Below are positions 1 through 6,605 of a stretch of 12,429 bases of DNA, piece after piece. A program made the translations under genes and the position numbers. The notes under the pieces were generated by a model. It did not search any database. It was not told the DNA's origin and saw only the letters and a program-made list of their open reading frames with translations. This stretch comes from Pedobacter sp. (GTDB lineage: Bacteria; Bacteroidota; Bacteroidia; Sphingobacteriales; Sphingobacteriaceae), in assembly GCA_030149995.1 (NCBI GenBank), contig JASLGV010000351.1:1-12429 (forward strand), in the 5' to 3' direction. Position 1 is the stretch's first letter, and each line of letters starts with the position of its first letter.

Positions 1-60
1 GTTGTTTTTAGTGTACTGCCGGCTTTTACAGGCGCTAAAAAAAACGACTGGCAGGATTAA
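1..60 (+). CDS. Possible C-terminal end of an unidentified gene cut by the window edge
   Basis: Frame 1 is open from the window edge to a TAA at 58-60 and would encode 19 residues ending in AKKNDWQD. Its codons look like those of neighbouring genes. Frame 2 is also open, to a TAA at 62-64, with a more basic end (KKTTGRIK), so the frame is not certain and the stretch may be non-coding. Either product would converge on the LysM gene, whose stop is at 98. There are too few residues to name a family. Confidence 0.3.
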   Translation, partial: VVFSVLPAFTGAKKNDWQD

Positions 61-97
61 ATAAAGGGATCTTAGTTTCATGATAAACGGTGCTGAA

Positions 98-781
98 TTA
101 CAATTTAATCTTTTGGCCAGGTTTTAAATTGGATTTCTTAAGACCATTTTTCTTCATCAGTACTTTTACCGGTGTACCTGTTTTCTTCGCAATTACGCTC
201 AGGTTATCGCCAGGTTTAACGGTATAATGTTTACCCGTTTTGGTTTTATGGTGATGACGGGTTTTTTTATGGCTTGTTGTTTTATAAACGGGTTCTTTGT
301 AGCCTTCGGGGCGCTCATCGTAATTATAAAGCTCGTATTTTTTTACAAGCGCAATTACCTGTTTAGACCAGGTTTTACTGTGTGCATAACCCGAGCGCTG
401 TATGCCCCTTGCCCAGCCCTGGTAGTCGTACTGATCGTATTTAGAAAACAGGTTGTTGAAAGGCGAACGCGTTTCCATAATCTCTACAAAATGGCTGTAC
501 GATTCTTCTGCGCTTAAATAATCGCGGTAAGAAGAACGTATTTCCTCATTGTTATTGGGGCCTTTAACCCCAAAGTGGTTGTTGAGGTGTTGGGCAATGC
601 GGCTGTTGCCGGCTGCAGACTCGTGTATGGCAATGGCCAGAATTAAACTGGCTGGGATTTTATGCTCACGCATCAGCTCCTGTGCATAATCAGAATGTTC
701 TGTAATATAGTCTTCTGTGCTCTGGGCTTTAACCAGGGTGCCCATAAAAAGGAGCAGGCAAAAAGTGAGTATTCTTTTCAT
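98..781 (-). CDS. Secreted glucosaminidase-like (GH73) protein with C-terminal LysM domain
   Basis: Probably a peptidoglycan hydrolase cleaving after N-acetylglucosamine, acting in the periplasm or at the outer surface. The 227-residue product begins with a signal peptide (Lys-Arg, hydrophobic run, likely cleavage after KA at residues 18-19). Residues about 25-155 resemble the glucosaminidase domain (GH73-like): a candidate catalytic Glu54 in AIHESAAGNS, the NNHFGVKG motif at 67-74, and GYAHSKTWSKQV at 131-142. A His/Lys-rich linker (about 170-184) joins it to one LysM domain (about 185-227: YTVKPGDNLSVIAKK to LKPGQKIKL), which binds glycan chains. It is the last gene of the ruvX unit, 13 bases after the methyltransferase; the leader is A-rich (AAAGAAAAT) with no classical Shine-Dalgarno sequence. 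Domain assignment is firm; hydrolytic activity is inferred. Confidence 0.92.
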   Translation of the reverse strand: MKRILTFCLLLFMGTLVKAQSTEDYITEHSDYAQELMREHKIPASLILAIAIHESAAGNSRIAQHLNNHFGVKGPNNNEEIRSSYRDYLSAEESYSHFVEIMETRSPFNNLFSKYDQYDYQGWARGIQRSGYAHSKTWSKQVIALVKKYELYNYDERPEGYKEPVYKTTSHKKTRHHHKTKTGKHYTVKPGDNLSVIAKKTGTPVKVLMKKNGLKKSNLKPGQKIKL

Positions 782-794
782 ATTTTCTTTTTAT

Positions 795-1475
795 TTAGCC
801 TTTCGGTTTAATAACAGGTTTTAAGATTTTATAAATGCTAACCTTTTTTCTGATGATAAACAGCCCGTCTCTAACCGGAAGAATTAATTTTTCAACCCGG
901 TCGTCTGATGCAATTTTATCATTAAAGCTAATAATATTTTTAGTGTCTTTATCCGGAGCGCCCTGCAGTACTTTTCCACTCCACAATACATTATCCACAA
1001 TAATAATCCCCCCGGGCCGTACGCGGTCGAAAATCAAATCATAATAGGTTCCATTGTTTTTCTTATCCGCATCAATAAAAACGATGTCGAAAACTTCGTT
1101 TAATTCGTTTACTTTCTCGGTTGCATCGCCCAGAATATATTTTATTTGCGGGTTATACGGAGATTTTGAAAAGTGGCCACGAACCATGTCTTCCAGCTCG
1201 GCATTGATATCAAGTGTATAGATAATCCCATCGGGTGTTAATCCTTCCGCCAGGCAAAGCGTAGCATAACCGGTAAACGTACCTATTTCCAGAATTCTTT
1301 TGGGCGAAATCATTTTGCTGAGCAGGCTTAATACACGGCCCTGATAGTGGCCGGATAGCATGCGCGGCATTAATACTTTGAGGTTTGTTTCGCGGTCTAT
1401 ATGCTGAAGCAGTTCGTTTTCAGGCTCGCAGTAATTAATTAAAAGCTGTTGTAAATCGTCGTTTATCAGGCTCAT
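795..1475 (-). CDS. Class I SAM-dependent O-methyltransferase (catechol/caffeoyl-CoA OMT type)
   Basis: Transfers a methyl group from S-adenosylmethionine to a hydroxyl group of an unknown small molecule, in the cytoplasm. The 226-residue protein shows the whole metal-dependent OMT pattern: SAM-binding motif I ILEIGTFTGYATLCLA (61-76), the acidic residue ending strand 2 in YTLDIN (Asp89), GDATE (116-120), and the divalent-metal ligands Asp135 (FIDADKKN), Asp161 and Asn162 (IIIVDNVLWSGKV). Length fits the bacterial family. A short basic tail (SIYKILKPVIKPKG) follows the core. The substrate cannot be told from sequence; catechol-like compounds are usual for the family. It starts 8 bases after the ruvX stop and is probably co-transcribed with it. 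No functional link to ruvX or the LysM gene is evident. Confidence 0.93.
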   Translation of the reverse strand: MSLINDDLQQLLINYCEPENELLQHIDRETNLKVLMPRMLSGHYQGRVLSLLSKMISPKRILEIGTFTGYATLCLAEGLTPDGIIYTLDINAELEDMVRGHFSKSPYNPQIKYILGDATEKVNELNEVFDIVFIDADKKNNGTYYDLIFDRVRPGGIIIVDNVLWSGKVLQGAPDKDTKNIISFNDKIASDDRVEKLILPVRDGLFIIRKKVSIYKILKPVIKPKG

Positions 1476-1483
1476 ATATGGTG

Positions 1484-1900
1484 TTATAAACGGTTGGTCT
1501 CCATAAAATATTGTAAAATAATCGTCGCGGCAATCGTATCAACCCGTGCTTTGTCCTGCCGGTCTGATTTTTTTAATCCGCTTTGTATAATGGTTTGGTG
1601 CGCTATTTTAGAGGTAAAACGTTCGTCTACCCAATGTTGTGGAATGGCCGGAAAAGCTTTTTTGAGTAAGGTTGAAAAGCCTTTTACATGCTGGGCCGAT
1701 TCGGAGGGCGTACCATCCATTTGCTTCGGATCGCCGAGAACAAAAGCCTCTACCGCCTCTGTTTGCAGATATTTTTTCAAATATTCAATCGCATCTTTCG
1801 GGTGGATGGTACCAAGTCCGGTTGCAATAATTTGCAAGGGATCGGTAACGGCCATACCAATGCGTTTTGTTCCGTAATCAAAGGCTATAATCCTGGGCAT
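1484..1900 (-). CDS. ruvX: Putative pre-16S rRNA nuclease / Holliday junction resolvase-like protein YqgF (RuvX)
   Basis: Small RNase H-fold nuclease of the YqgF/RuvX family, linked in other bacteria to 5'-end processing of pre-16S rRNA and proposed as an alternative Holliday-junction resolvase. The 138-residue length is typical. Motifs: FDYGTKRIGMAVTD with catalytic Asp8, VLGDPKQMDGTPSE (54-67), WVDERFTS with Asp92/Glu93 (90-97), and the C-terminal acidic helix VDTIAATIILQYF with Asp121. All acidic residues expected for metal-dependent catalysis are present, so the enzyme should be active. It is the first gene of a three-gene minus-strand unit, with a perfect -7 promoter element about 18 bases upstream of its start, and is divergent from holB across 195 bases. 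Confidence 0.96.
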   Translation of the reverse strand: MPRIIAFDYGTKRIGMAVTDPLQIIATGLGTIHPKDAIEYLKKYLQTEAVEAFVLGDPKQMDGTPSESAQHVKGFSTLLKKAFPAIPQHWVDERFTSKIAHQTIIQSGLKKSDRQDKARVDTIAATIILQYFMETNRL

Positions 1901-1917
1901 AGTGAAAATAAAAAGTT

Positions 1918-1925
1918 CAAAGGTA
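1918..1925 (-). promoter_or_regulatory. Bacteroidota -7 element upstream of ruvX
   Basis: Read on the minus strand the bases are TACCTTTG, a full match to the Bacteroidota housekeeping -7 consensus TAnnTTTG. Transcription would start around 1911, giving a short leader before the ruvX ATG at 1900. No TTTG -33 element is visible 19-21 bases upstream, where the sequence is A-rich. It would drive the ruvX, methyltransferase and LysM genes. Confidence 0.5.
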
Positions 1926-1992
1926 AGCTTTTTTGCCGAGAGGGTTTTTTGAAGTGTTTTTATGAGGTAAAATCCCGGCTGAACATCTGTTT

Positions 1993-2036
1993 AGCACCTT
2001 TTCTTTCGGGGCGGTCCCGATTTTTCGGGTGGTGCT
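1993..2036. repeat. Nested and competing inverted repeats in the ruvX-holB intergenic region
   Basis: Outer arms AGCACC (1993-1998) and GGTGCT (2031-2036) are perfect complements. Inside, CCCGA at 2016-2020 can pair with either TCGGG at 2006-2010 (5-base loop GCGGT) or TCGGG at 2025-2029 (4-base loop TTTT). The two inner hairpins exclude each other. The element is GC-richer than its surroundings. It could be a dispersed REP-like palindrome or a leader RNA structure. It lies between two divergent genes, so it is unlikely to be a terminator for either. Confidence 0.5.
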
Positions 2037-2081
2037 TAAGTCAAATAATACGGCATATTTCAGATATGTCACTTCTATTTC

Positions 2082-2089
2082 TTATTTTG
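2082..2089 (+). promoter_or_regulatory. Weak -7-like element before holB
   Basis: TTATTTTG matches TAnnTTTG except at position 2, and is followed by CACC and the holB ATG at 2096. Transcription from it would begin at or very near the ATG, giving an almost leaderless mRNA. No -33 TTTG is visible at the proper distance. It is a candidate only. Confidence 0.25.
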
Positions 2090-2095
2090 CACCAA

Positions 2096-3244
2096 ATGCA
2101 GTTTAAAGAAATCATCGGACAAGAGAAGGTTAAGCAACAATTGATACAAACGGTTCAGGAGAACCGCATTAGTCATGCGCAGTTGTTTTTATCACCTGCC
2201 GGATCGGGTGCTTTGGCCCTTGCAGTTGCCTACGCGCAGTACATTAACTGCCTGGAGAAGACAGCAGACGACAGTTGTGGTCATTGTACAAGCTGTCGTA
2301 AATATCAGAAACTCATTCATCCCGATCTGCACTTTTCGTACCCGTTTTTTGCAAAAGGAAAAGAAGATGTTGCCAGTACCTACCTGGAAGAGTGGCGTAA
2401 TATGTTGCTCGAAGATCCTTACTTCGATATGGATATATGGCGGTCAAAACTGGATGCGGGAAACAAACAGCCCAACATCAACATTGCCGAATGCCACGAT
2501 ATTATCAAAAAATTAAGTTACAAAGCTTTTGAAGCGGAAACCAAAATTTTGATTATGTGGTTACCCGAATATCTCGACAGATCGGGTAATGCCTTGCTTA
2601 AATTGATTGAAGAACCACCAGCCAATACACTGTTTATTTTGGTGGCGCAAAGTCAGGATCAGATTCTGACCACGATTTTATCAAGAACGCAAATTGTTAA
2701 AATTCCGAAATTGCAGAACAACGAGGTTGTTGACTATTTGCTCGAACACAGCGGCGTTTCAGAACATCAGGCCATTGATTATGCCTTTCTGGCCGATGGA
2801 AACCTGATTGAAGCAAAAGCGCTGGCTGGCGATACACAGCACGACAGTTCGGGAACTTTTACGGGCTGGCTCCGGATGGGATTTGGCAATAAAGTACCCG
2901 AGCTGATTGAGTTTACAGAAGAAGCTGCCAAGTGGGGACGCGAAAATCAAAAAAACTTTTTGCGGTATGGTATTAACTATCTGCGCGAATGCTGCCTGAT
3001 CTTAAGCGGAGCCCAGCAACTGGTTAAATTACCGCCTATGGCCTTTGAAACCGCCAAAAAGCTTAGTCAGCATGTACTCAGTCTTTCCATGGCAGAAGCC
3101 ATTATTGCAGAACTCGAAAAAGCACATTACCATATAGAGCGTAATGCAAACCCGAAAATTCTGTTTTTAGATGTATCTTTACAACTGGTAAAAATTATCC
3201 GGTTTAAAACGTTGCCTTCGGGCACTCAATATATATATAATTAA
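2096..3244 (+). CDS. holB: DNA polymerase III delta prime subunit
   Basis: Clamp-loader subunit that works with DnaX and HolA to place the sliding clamp on DNA. I chose the ATG at 2096 (382 residues) because MQFKEIIGQEKVKQQL is the usual family N-terminus; the reading frame stays open upstream but that part overlaps the ruvX promoter region and looks non-coding. AAA+ features: HAQLFLSPAGSGALALA (27-43), a Walker A-like loop without the catalytic Lys; a zinc module with Cys52, 61, 64 and 67; LLKLIEEPP (168-175); and LSRTQ (195-199) in place of the arginine-finger SRC motif. The Walker B position reads ILIMWLPEYLD, without the usual acidic pair. Loss of ATPase residues is common in delta prime. 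ricT begins 2 bases after the stop. Confidence 0.94.
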   Translation: MQFKEIIGQEKVKQQLIQTVQENRISHAQLFLSPAGSGALALAVAYAQYINCLEKTADDSCGHCTSCRKYQKLIHPDLHFSYPFFAKGKEDVASTYLEEWRNMLLEDPYFDMDIWRSKLDAGNKQPNINIAECHDIIKKLSYKAFEAETKILIMWLPEYLDRSGNALLKLIEEPPANTLFILVAQSQDQILTTILSRTQIVKIPKLQNNEVVDYLLEHSGVSEHQAIDYAFLADGNLIEAKALAGDTQHDSSGTFTGWLRMGFGNKVPELIEFTEEAAKWGRENQKNFLRYGINYLRECCLILSGAQQLVKLPPMAFETAKKLSQHVLSLSMAEAIIAELEKAHYHIERNANPKILFLDVSLQLVKIIRFKTLPSGTQYIYN

Positions 3245-3246
3245 TT

Positions 3247-4698
3247 ATGGGATGTGGAAGTTGTTCAACAGGCGGTGGTTGTACCCCTAATGGATGCAAG
3301 AGTAATGGCTCATGTGGTACCGGTGGGTGCCAGACAATGGAAGTACACGATTGGCTGTCAAACCTTGATATGCCTTCTAATTATAAACCTTTTCAGGTTA
3401 CAGAAATAAAATTTAAAGGCTCGAGAAAAGAATTTTTCCTCAACAGTGATAATATTTACCTGGAAATAGGTGAACTGGTTGCTGTTGAAGGTCCAACCGG
3501 CGGTTTTGATGTTGGCCATGTTTCACTTACAGGTGAGCTGGTCCGCATCCAGATGAAACGCCGCAAAACAACCCTCGATCAGGTAACCCGTAAAATTTAC
3601 AGAAAAGCCACCGAAGCCGATGTTGAAAAGTGGAATTCTGCCAAAGGGATGGAATGGGAAACCATGCATAAAGCACGTAAACTGGCATTGGATCTGCATT
3701 TGTCGATGAAAATCAGCGATGTGGATTATCAGGCTGATAAAACGAAAGCGACCTTTTTTTATACGGCAGACGGACGGGTTGATTTTCGCGAACTGATTAA
3801 AAAAATGGCCGAAAGTTTCCGGATCAGAATCGAAATGCGCCAGATTGGTATGCGCCAGGAAGCCGGAAGGCTGGGCGGAATCGGCTCCTGCGGGCGCGAG
3901 CTTTGCTGTTCTACCTGGCTTACCAACTTTAAGACCGTTTCTACAGCTGCGGCCAGATATCAGAACCTTTCTTTAAATACCTTAAAGCTCGCCGGGCAAT
4001 GTGGTAAATTAAAATGCTGCCTCAACTATGAGCTGGATACATACCTGGATGCATTAAAGGATATTCCAGACCGCATCGAAAACCTGGATACAGAAGTCGG
4101 ATATGCCCGCCATCAGAAAACAGATATCTTTAAAAAAGTGATGTGGTTCAGTTATCCGAATGAGGAAAACTGGATTCCGGTACCAGCCTCGCGTGTAAAG
4201 GAAATTATGGCCTTGAATAAACAAGGTAAAAAGGTACCTAATCTGAAAGAAGAAGCCATCAAGGTTGCAGCCCCGGTAGTTATTGAAAAAACCTTCGATT
4301 ATGAAAATGTGGTGGGCCAGGATAGTTTGACCCGTTTAGACGAGAGAACAAAAGGTAAATCAAACCAGAACAGAAATCAAAAAAATAACCGTGGTAACAA
4401 CGCGCAGCGAAAAGATAAAGGCAATAAGCCTGAAAGAAGTGCAGACGTAAAACCGCAGGAAAATAAAAAACCGCAGGGCGCCCCTAAAGCAGTGCAGCAG
4501 GCACCGGTACAAAAACAGCAAAAACAACAACGACCGCCTCATGCACAGAAACCTGTACCGCAAGGTGGCGATAAGCCGGCAGCTGAAGCGTCTAAAAAGC
4601 AGGAACCCAATAAAAACAGGAACCGCAACAACCGGAGAAGAAACAACAACAGACGGAATAACAACAATGGCCAGGAGCAAAAAACAACAACTGAATAG
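3247..4698 (+). CDS. ricT: PSP1-domain protein RicT (YaaT family)
   Basis: Homologue of Bacillus RicT/YaaT, a subunit of an iron-sulfur-containing complex that guides RNase Y-dependent mRNA processing. The role in Bacteroidota is not established. The 483 residues fall in three parts. Residues 1-30 are Gly/Cys-rich with six cysteines (3, 6, 12, 17, 23, 28). Residues about 45-350 carry the PSP1 core, with LGGIGSCGRELCCSTWL (209-225; Cys215, 220, 221) and AGQCGKLKCCLNYE (249-262; Cys252, 257, 258), the conserved cysteine signatures of the family. Residues about 365-483 are a disordered, basic tail rich in Asn, Gln, Lys, Arg and Pro. It follows holB by 2 bases without a Shine-Dalgarno sequence, and its last 32 bases overlap gldH. 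Family call is firm; cluster binding is inferred. Confidence 0.93.
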   Translation: MGCGSCSTGGGCTPNGCKSNGSCGTGGCQTMEVHDWLSNLDMPSNYKPFQVTEIKFKGSRKEFFLNSDNIYLEIGELVAVEGPTGGFDVGHVSLTGELVRIQMKRRKTTLDQVTRKIYRKATEADVEKWNSAKGMEWETMHKARKLALDLHLSMKISDVDYQADKTKATFFYTADGRVDFRELIKKMAESFRIRIEMRQIGMRQEAGRLGGIGSCGRELCCSTWLTNFKTVSTAAARYQNLSLNTLKLAGQCGKLKCCLNYELDTYLDALKDIPDRIENLDTEVGYARHQKTDIFKKVMWFSYPNEENWIPVPASRVKEIMALNKQGKKVPNLKEEAIKVAAPVVIEKTFDYENVVGQDSLTRLDERTKGKSNQNRNQKNNRGNNAQRKDKGNKPERSADVKPQENKKPQGAPKAVQQAPVQKQQKQQRPPHAQKPVPQGGDKPAAEASKKQEPNKNRNRNNRRRNNNRRNNNNGQEQKTTTE

Positions 4699-5164
4699 AT
4701 TAAGCAAACCGGGTGTATGGCTCGTAATCGTGCTGTTGATTTCACTGTTTTCGGCCTGCGATTCAAGTATTACAGATACCAATATCGATATACCCGAACA
4801 AAAATGGGTGTATACAAACCGTGTAAAGGCAAGCTTTGAAATTAAAGACAACCAACCGGCCTATAATATTTATTTTAAGTTAAGGCATACAGCCGAATAT
4901 AAGTATGCCAATATTTTTGTACTTGTTCGGCTTAAGGAAGGGCAATCTGTTGTAACGCGTCGTTACCAGTATAAACTGGCTAAAAATGATGGCGAATGGC
5001 TGGGCAGCGGCTCCGGTAGCTTATTTAGCTATGTGCTGCCCGTATTAACAAAGCATCATTTTGCGGTTGCCGGAAAGTACGAGATTGAAGTAGAACAAAA
5101 CATGCGCGACAATCCTTTAAGCGGCATTGCCGATGCCGGCATATGGGTTGAAGTGGCAAAATAA
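4667..5164 (+). CDS. gldH: Gliding motility lipoprotein GldH
   Basis: Small lipoprotein of the Bacteroidota gliding-motility set; in Flavobacterium johnsoniae GldH is needed for gliding, though its molecular role is unclear and homologues occur in non-gliding species. I chose the ATG at 4667 (165 residues) because it places a lipoprotein signal at the N-terminus: basic MARSKKQQLNRLSK, a hydrophobic stretch, then LFSAC with lipid-acceptor Cys31. An upstream in-frame ATG at 4541 would bury this signal. The mature part (DIPEQKWVYTNRVKASFEI, residues 39-57, and YNIYFKLRHTAEYKYANIFV) fits the family's beta-rich domain. The start lies inside ricT, a 32-base overlap in another frame, which suggests translational coupling. 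The stop is one base from the convergent murF stop. Confidence 0.88.
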   Translation: MARSKKQQLNRLSKPGVWLVIVLLISLFSACDSSITDTNIDIPEQKWVYTNRVKASFEIKDNQPAYNIYFKLRHTAEYKYANIFVLVRLKEGQSVVTRRYQYKLAKNDGEWLGSGSGSLFSYVLPVLTKHHFAVAGKYEIEVEQNMRDNPLSGIADAGIWVEVAK

Positions 5165-5165
5165 C

Positions 5166-6464
5166 CTATAAATATTCCATCAGGTTTTCAAGCTTCATGC
5201 CTCTTGATCCTTTAAGCAGTACCAGGTTTTCCTGAACCGGGTTTTCCTGTAAATAACTTGCTGCTTCGGCAGGTGTTTCAAAAAAACGGGCCTGATCCGT
5301 TTTAAAGGCGTAGAAATGCTTTCCAATAAAAATAAGCTGAGATAAACCGGAGGTTAAAGCCTGGTTTAAAATGAGCTGGTGTTGTGCTGCTGCTTCCGGG
5401 CCAAGCTCGAACATGTCGCCAAGAATGGCTGTTTTGTGCGGGGCAGTTAAGCTTTTCAGGTTGTTTAAAGCTGCAGCCATACTGCTTGGATTTGCATTGT
5501 AAAAATCGCAGATTACGGTGTTAAAAGTTGTTTTGGTAAGTTGCGAGCGATTGTTTTTAGGCTGGTAGCCGGCCAGTCCCCTATTGATTTCATCGGGCTG
5601 CATATCGAAAAAATCGCCAATTGAAATCGCCGCCAGGATGTTTTCGAAATTATAGCTGCCCGTTAAATTGGTTTGAACCGTTGTAGAAATCTCGTGGTTT
5701 GTCCATTCAACCGCTATAAAAGGATCGCTGCTTTTCAAAAGCCCTTTAATGGCGTTGCCATTTTCGGTTCCATAAAAAACAAGCTTATTTAAGCCGGCTG
5801 CGGTACTCATTTCGAGTAAATAAGGGTTGTTTCTGTTTATAAATGTATATCCGTTGGTTTCTTTAAGGTAAGCGTAAAGCTCGGCTTTTCCTTTTTTAAC
5901 ACCTTCAAAACCTCCAAACCCATCCAGGTGCGCCATGCCAACGTTGGTAATAATGCCATGGGTAGGTTGTGCAATGCTGCAGAGTAATTCTATTTCTTTC
6001 TGGTGGTTGGCCCCCATTTCAATAATGGCAATCTGATCTGTTTTTGTAATGGATAAAACAGATAGTGGTACACCAATATGATTGTTCAGGTTGCCCGTTG
6101 TAGCAAATGTTTTATACCGTTCGGCCAGCACGGCCTTAATTAATTCCTTACTGGTGGTTTTTCCATTGCTGCCCGTTAAGCCAATAACCGGAATATTCAG
6201 TTGTTTGCGGTGGTACCTTGCCAAATCCTGGAGTGCGGCCAGTACATCCGGAACCAGCAAACACCGGTCATTTTTAACGTAAAGCGGATCATCGACAACA
6301 GCAAAAGAGGCACCATTTTCCAGCGCCTGCCCGACAAATGTATTGGCATCGAAATGTTCACCTTTCAGTGCAAAGAAGATACTTCCAGGTGTTATGTTCC
6401 GGGTATCTGTCGATATTTGAGCATGTTCGAGGTAATATTTATAGAGCTTTTCGGTTGTTGTCAT
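5166..6464 (-). CDS. murF: UDP-N-acetylmuramoyl-tripeptide--D-alanyl-D-alanine ligase
   Basis: ATP-dependent Mur ligase that adds D-Ala-D-Ala to UDP-MurNAc-tripeptide, completing the cytoplasmic pentapeptide precursor of peptidoglycan. All three Mur domains are present in 432 residues: an N-terminal substrate domain with STDTRNITPGSIFFALKG (18-35); the ATPase domain with P-loop GLTGSNGKTTSKE (95-107), TTGNLNNHIGVPLS (122-135), EMGAN (149-153) and Lys193 or Lys191 in KKGKAELY as the likely carbamylated lysine; and a C-terminal domain with DFYNANPSSM (320-329), LGDMFELG (348-355) and LLKGSRGMKLE (416-426). Length is normal and nothing is missing. The gene stands alone here rather than in a division and cell wall cluster, and has its own plausible promoter. 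Confidence 0.97.
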   Translation of the reverse strand: MTTTEKLYKYYLEHAQISTDTRNITPGSIFFALKGEHFDANTFVGQALENGASFAVVDDPLYVKNDRCLLVPDVLAALQDLARYHRKQLNIPVIGLTGSNGKTTSKELIKAVLAERYKTFATTGNLNNHIGVPLSVLSITKTDQIAIIEMGANHQKEIELLCSIAQPTHGIITNVGMAHLDGFGGFEGVKKGKAELYAYLKETNGYTFINRNNPYLLEMSTAAGLNKLVFYGTENGNAIKGLLKSSDPFIAVEWTNHEISTTVQTNLTGSYNFENILAAISIGDFFDMQPDEINRGLAGYQPKNNRSQLTKTTFNTVICDFYNANPSSMAAALNNLKSLTAPHKTAILGDMFELGPEAAAQHQLILNQALTSGLSQLIFIGKHFYAFKTDQARFFETPAEAASYLQENPVQENLVLLKGSRGMKLENLMEYL

Positions 6465-6485
6465 AGCGGTTTGGAAAATATTTTG

Positions 6486-6518
6486 TAAAATTAAGCTTTA
6501 GAAATCAGAAAAAACAAA
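6486..6518 (-). promoter_or_regulatory. murF: Predicted murF promoter
   Basis: On the minus strand a TTTG (6515-6518) is followed after 21 bases by TAATTTTA (6486-6493), which matches the Bacteroidota pattern TTTG-N19-21-TAnnTTTG at all fixed positions but the last. Transcription would start near 6480, leaving a leader of roughly 15 bases before the murF ATG. Confidence 0.5.
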
Positions 6519-6541
6519 CTTTAAAACATCAGGTAAAAAAT

Positions 6542-6578
6542 TGGAACCATGGGTGGGGTATGCGGGCGGTCTGTTCCA
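6542..6578 (+). other. G-rich inverted repeat upstream of the M14 peptidase gene
   Basis: TGGAAC (6542-6547) and GTTCCA (6573-6578) are perfect complements around a 25-base loop holding the G runs GGG, GGGG, GGG and GG. The stretch stands out against A/T-rich flanks and ends 28 bases before the peptidase start. It could form a hairpin or a two-layer G-quadruplex in the mRNA leader, or be a protein-binding site. No function is shown. Confidence 0.35.
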
Positions 6579-6605
6579 TCTCTAAGCCTGTAAACCAATA
6601 TACCG

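Noticed and set aside
1..97. Terminator for the LysM gene
   Set aside because: CTGCC and GGCAG arms near 17-21 and 50-54 lie far apart and inside a possible coding tail, with no T tract in the right place on the minus strand.
1688..2095. In-frame upstream extension of holB
   Set aside because: The frame stays open, but it covers antisense ruvX and the intergenic inverted repeats. The family N-terminus starts at the ATG at 2096. A second ATG at 2066 would only add ten residues not typical of the family.
4541..4666. In-frame upstream extension of gldH
   Set aside because: It lies wholly inside ricT and would move the lipoprotein signal away from the N-terminus. The ATG at 4667 gives a proper signal sequence.
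4360..4851. Long minus-strand frame rich in Leu, Phe and Arg
   Set aside because: It is the antisense shadow of the Asn/Gln/Lys-rich ricT tail and the gldH start; its composition follows from the complementary codons.
6549..6593. Fifteen-codon in-frame upstream ORF before the peptidase
   Set aside because: It begins inside the G-rich repeat, has no ribosome-binding signal, and such short frames are expected by chance.
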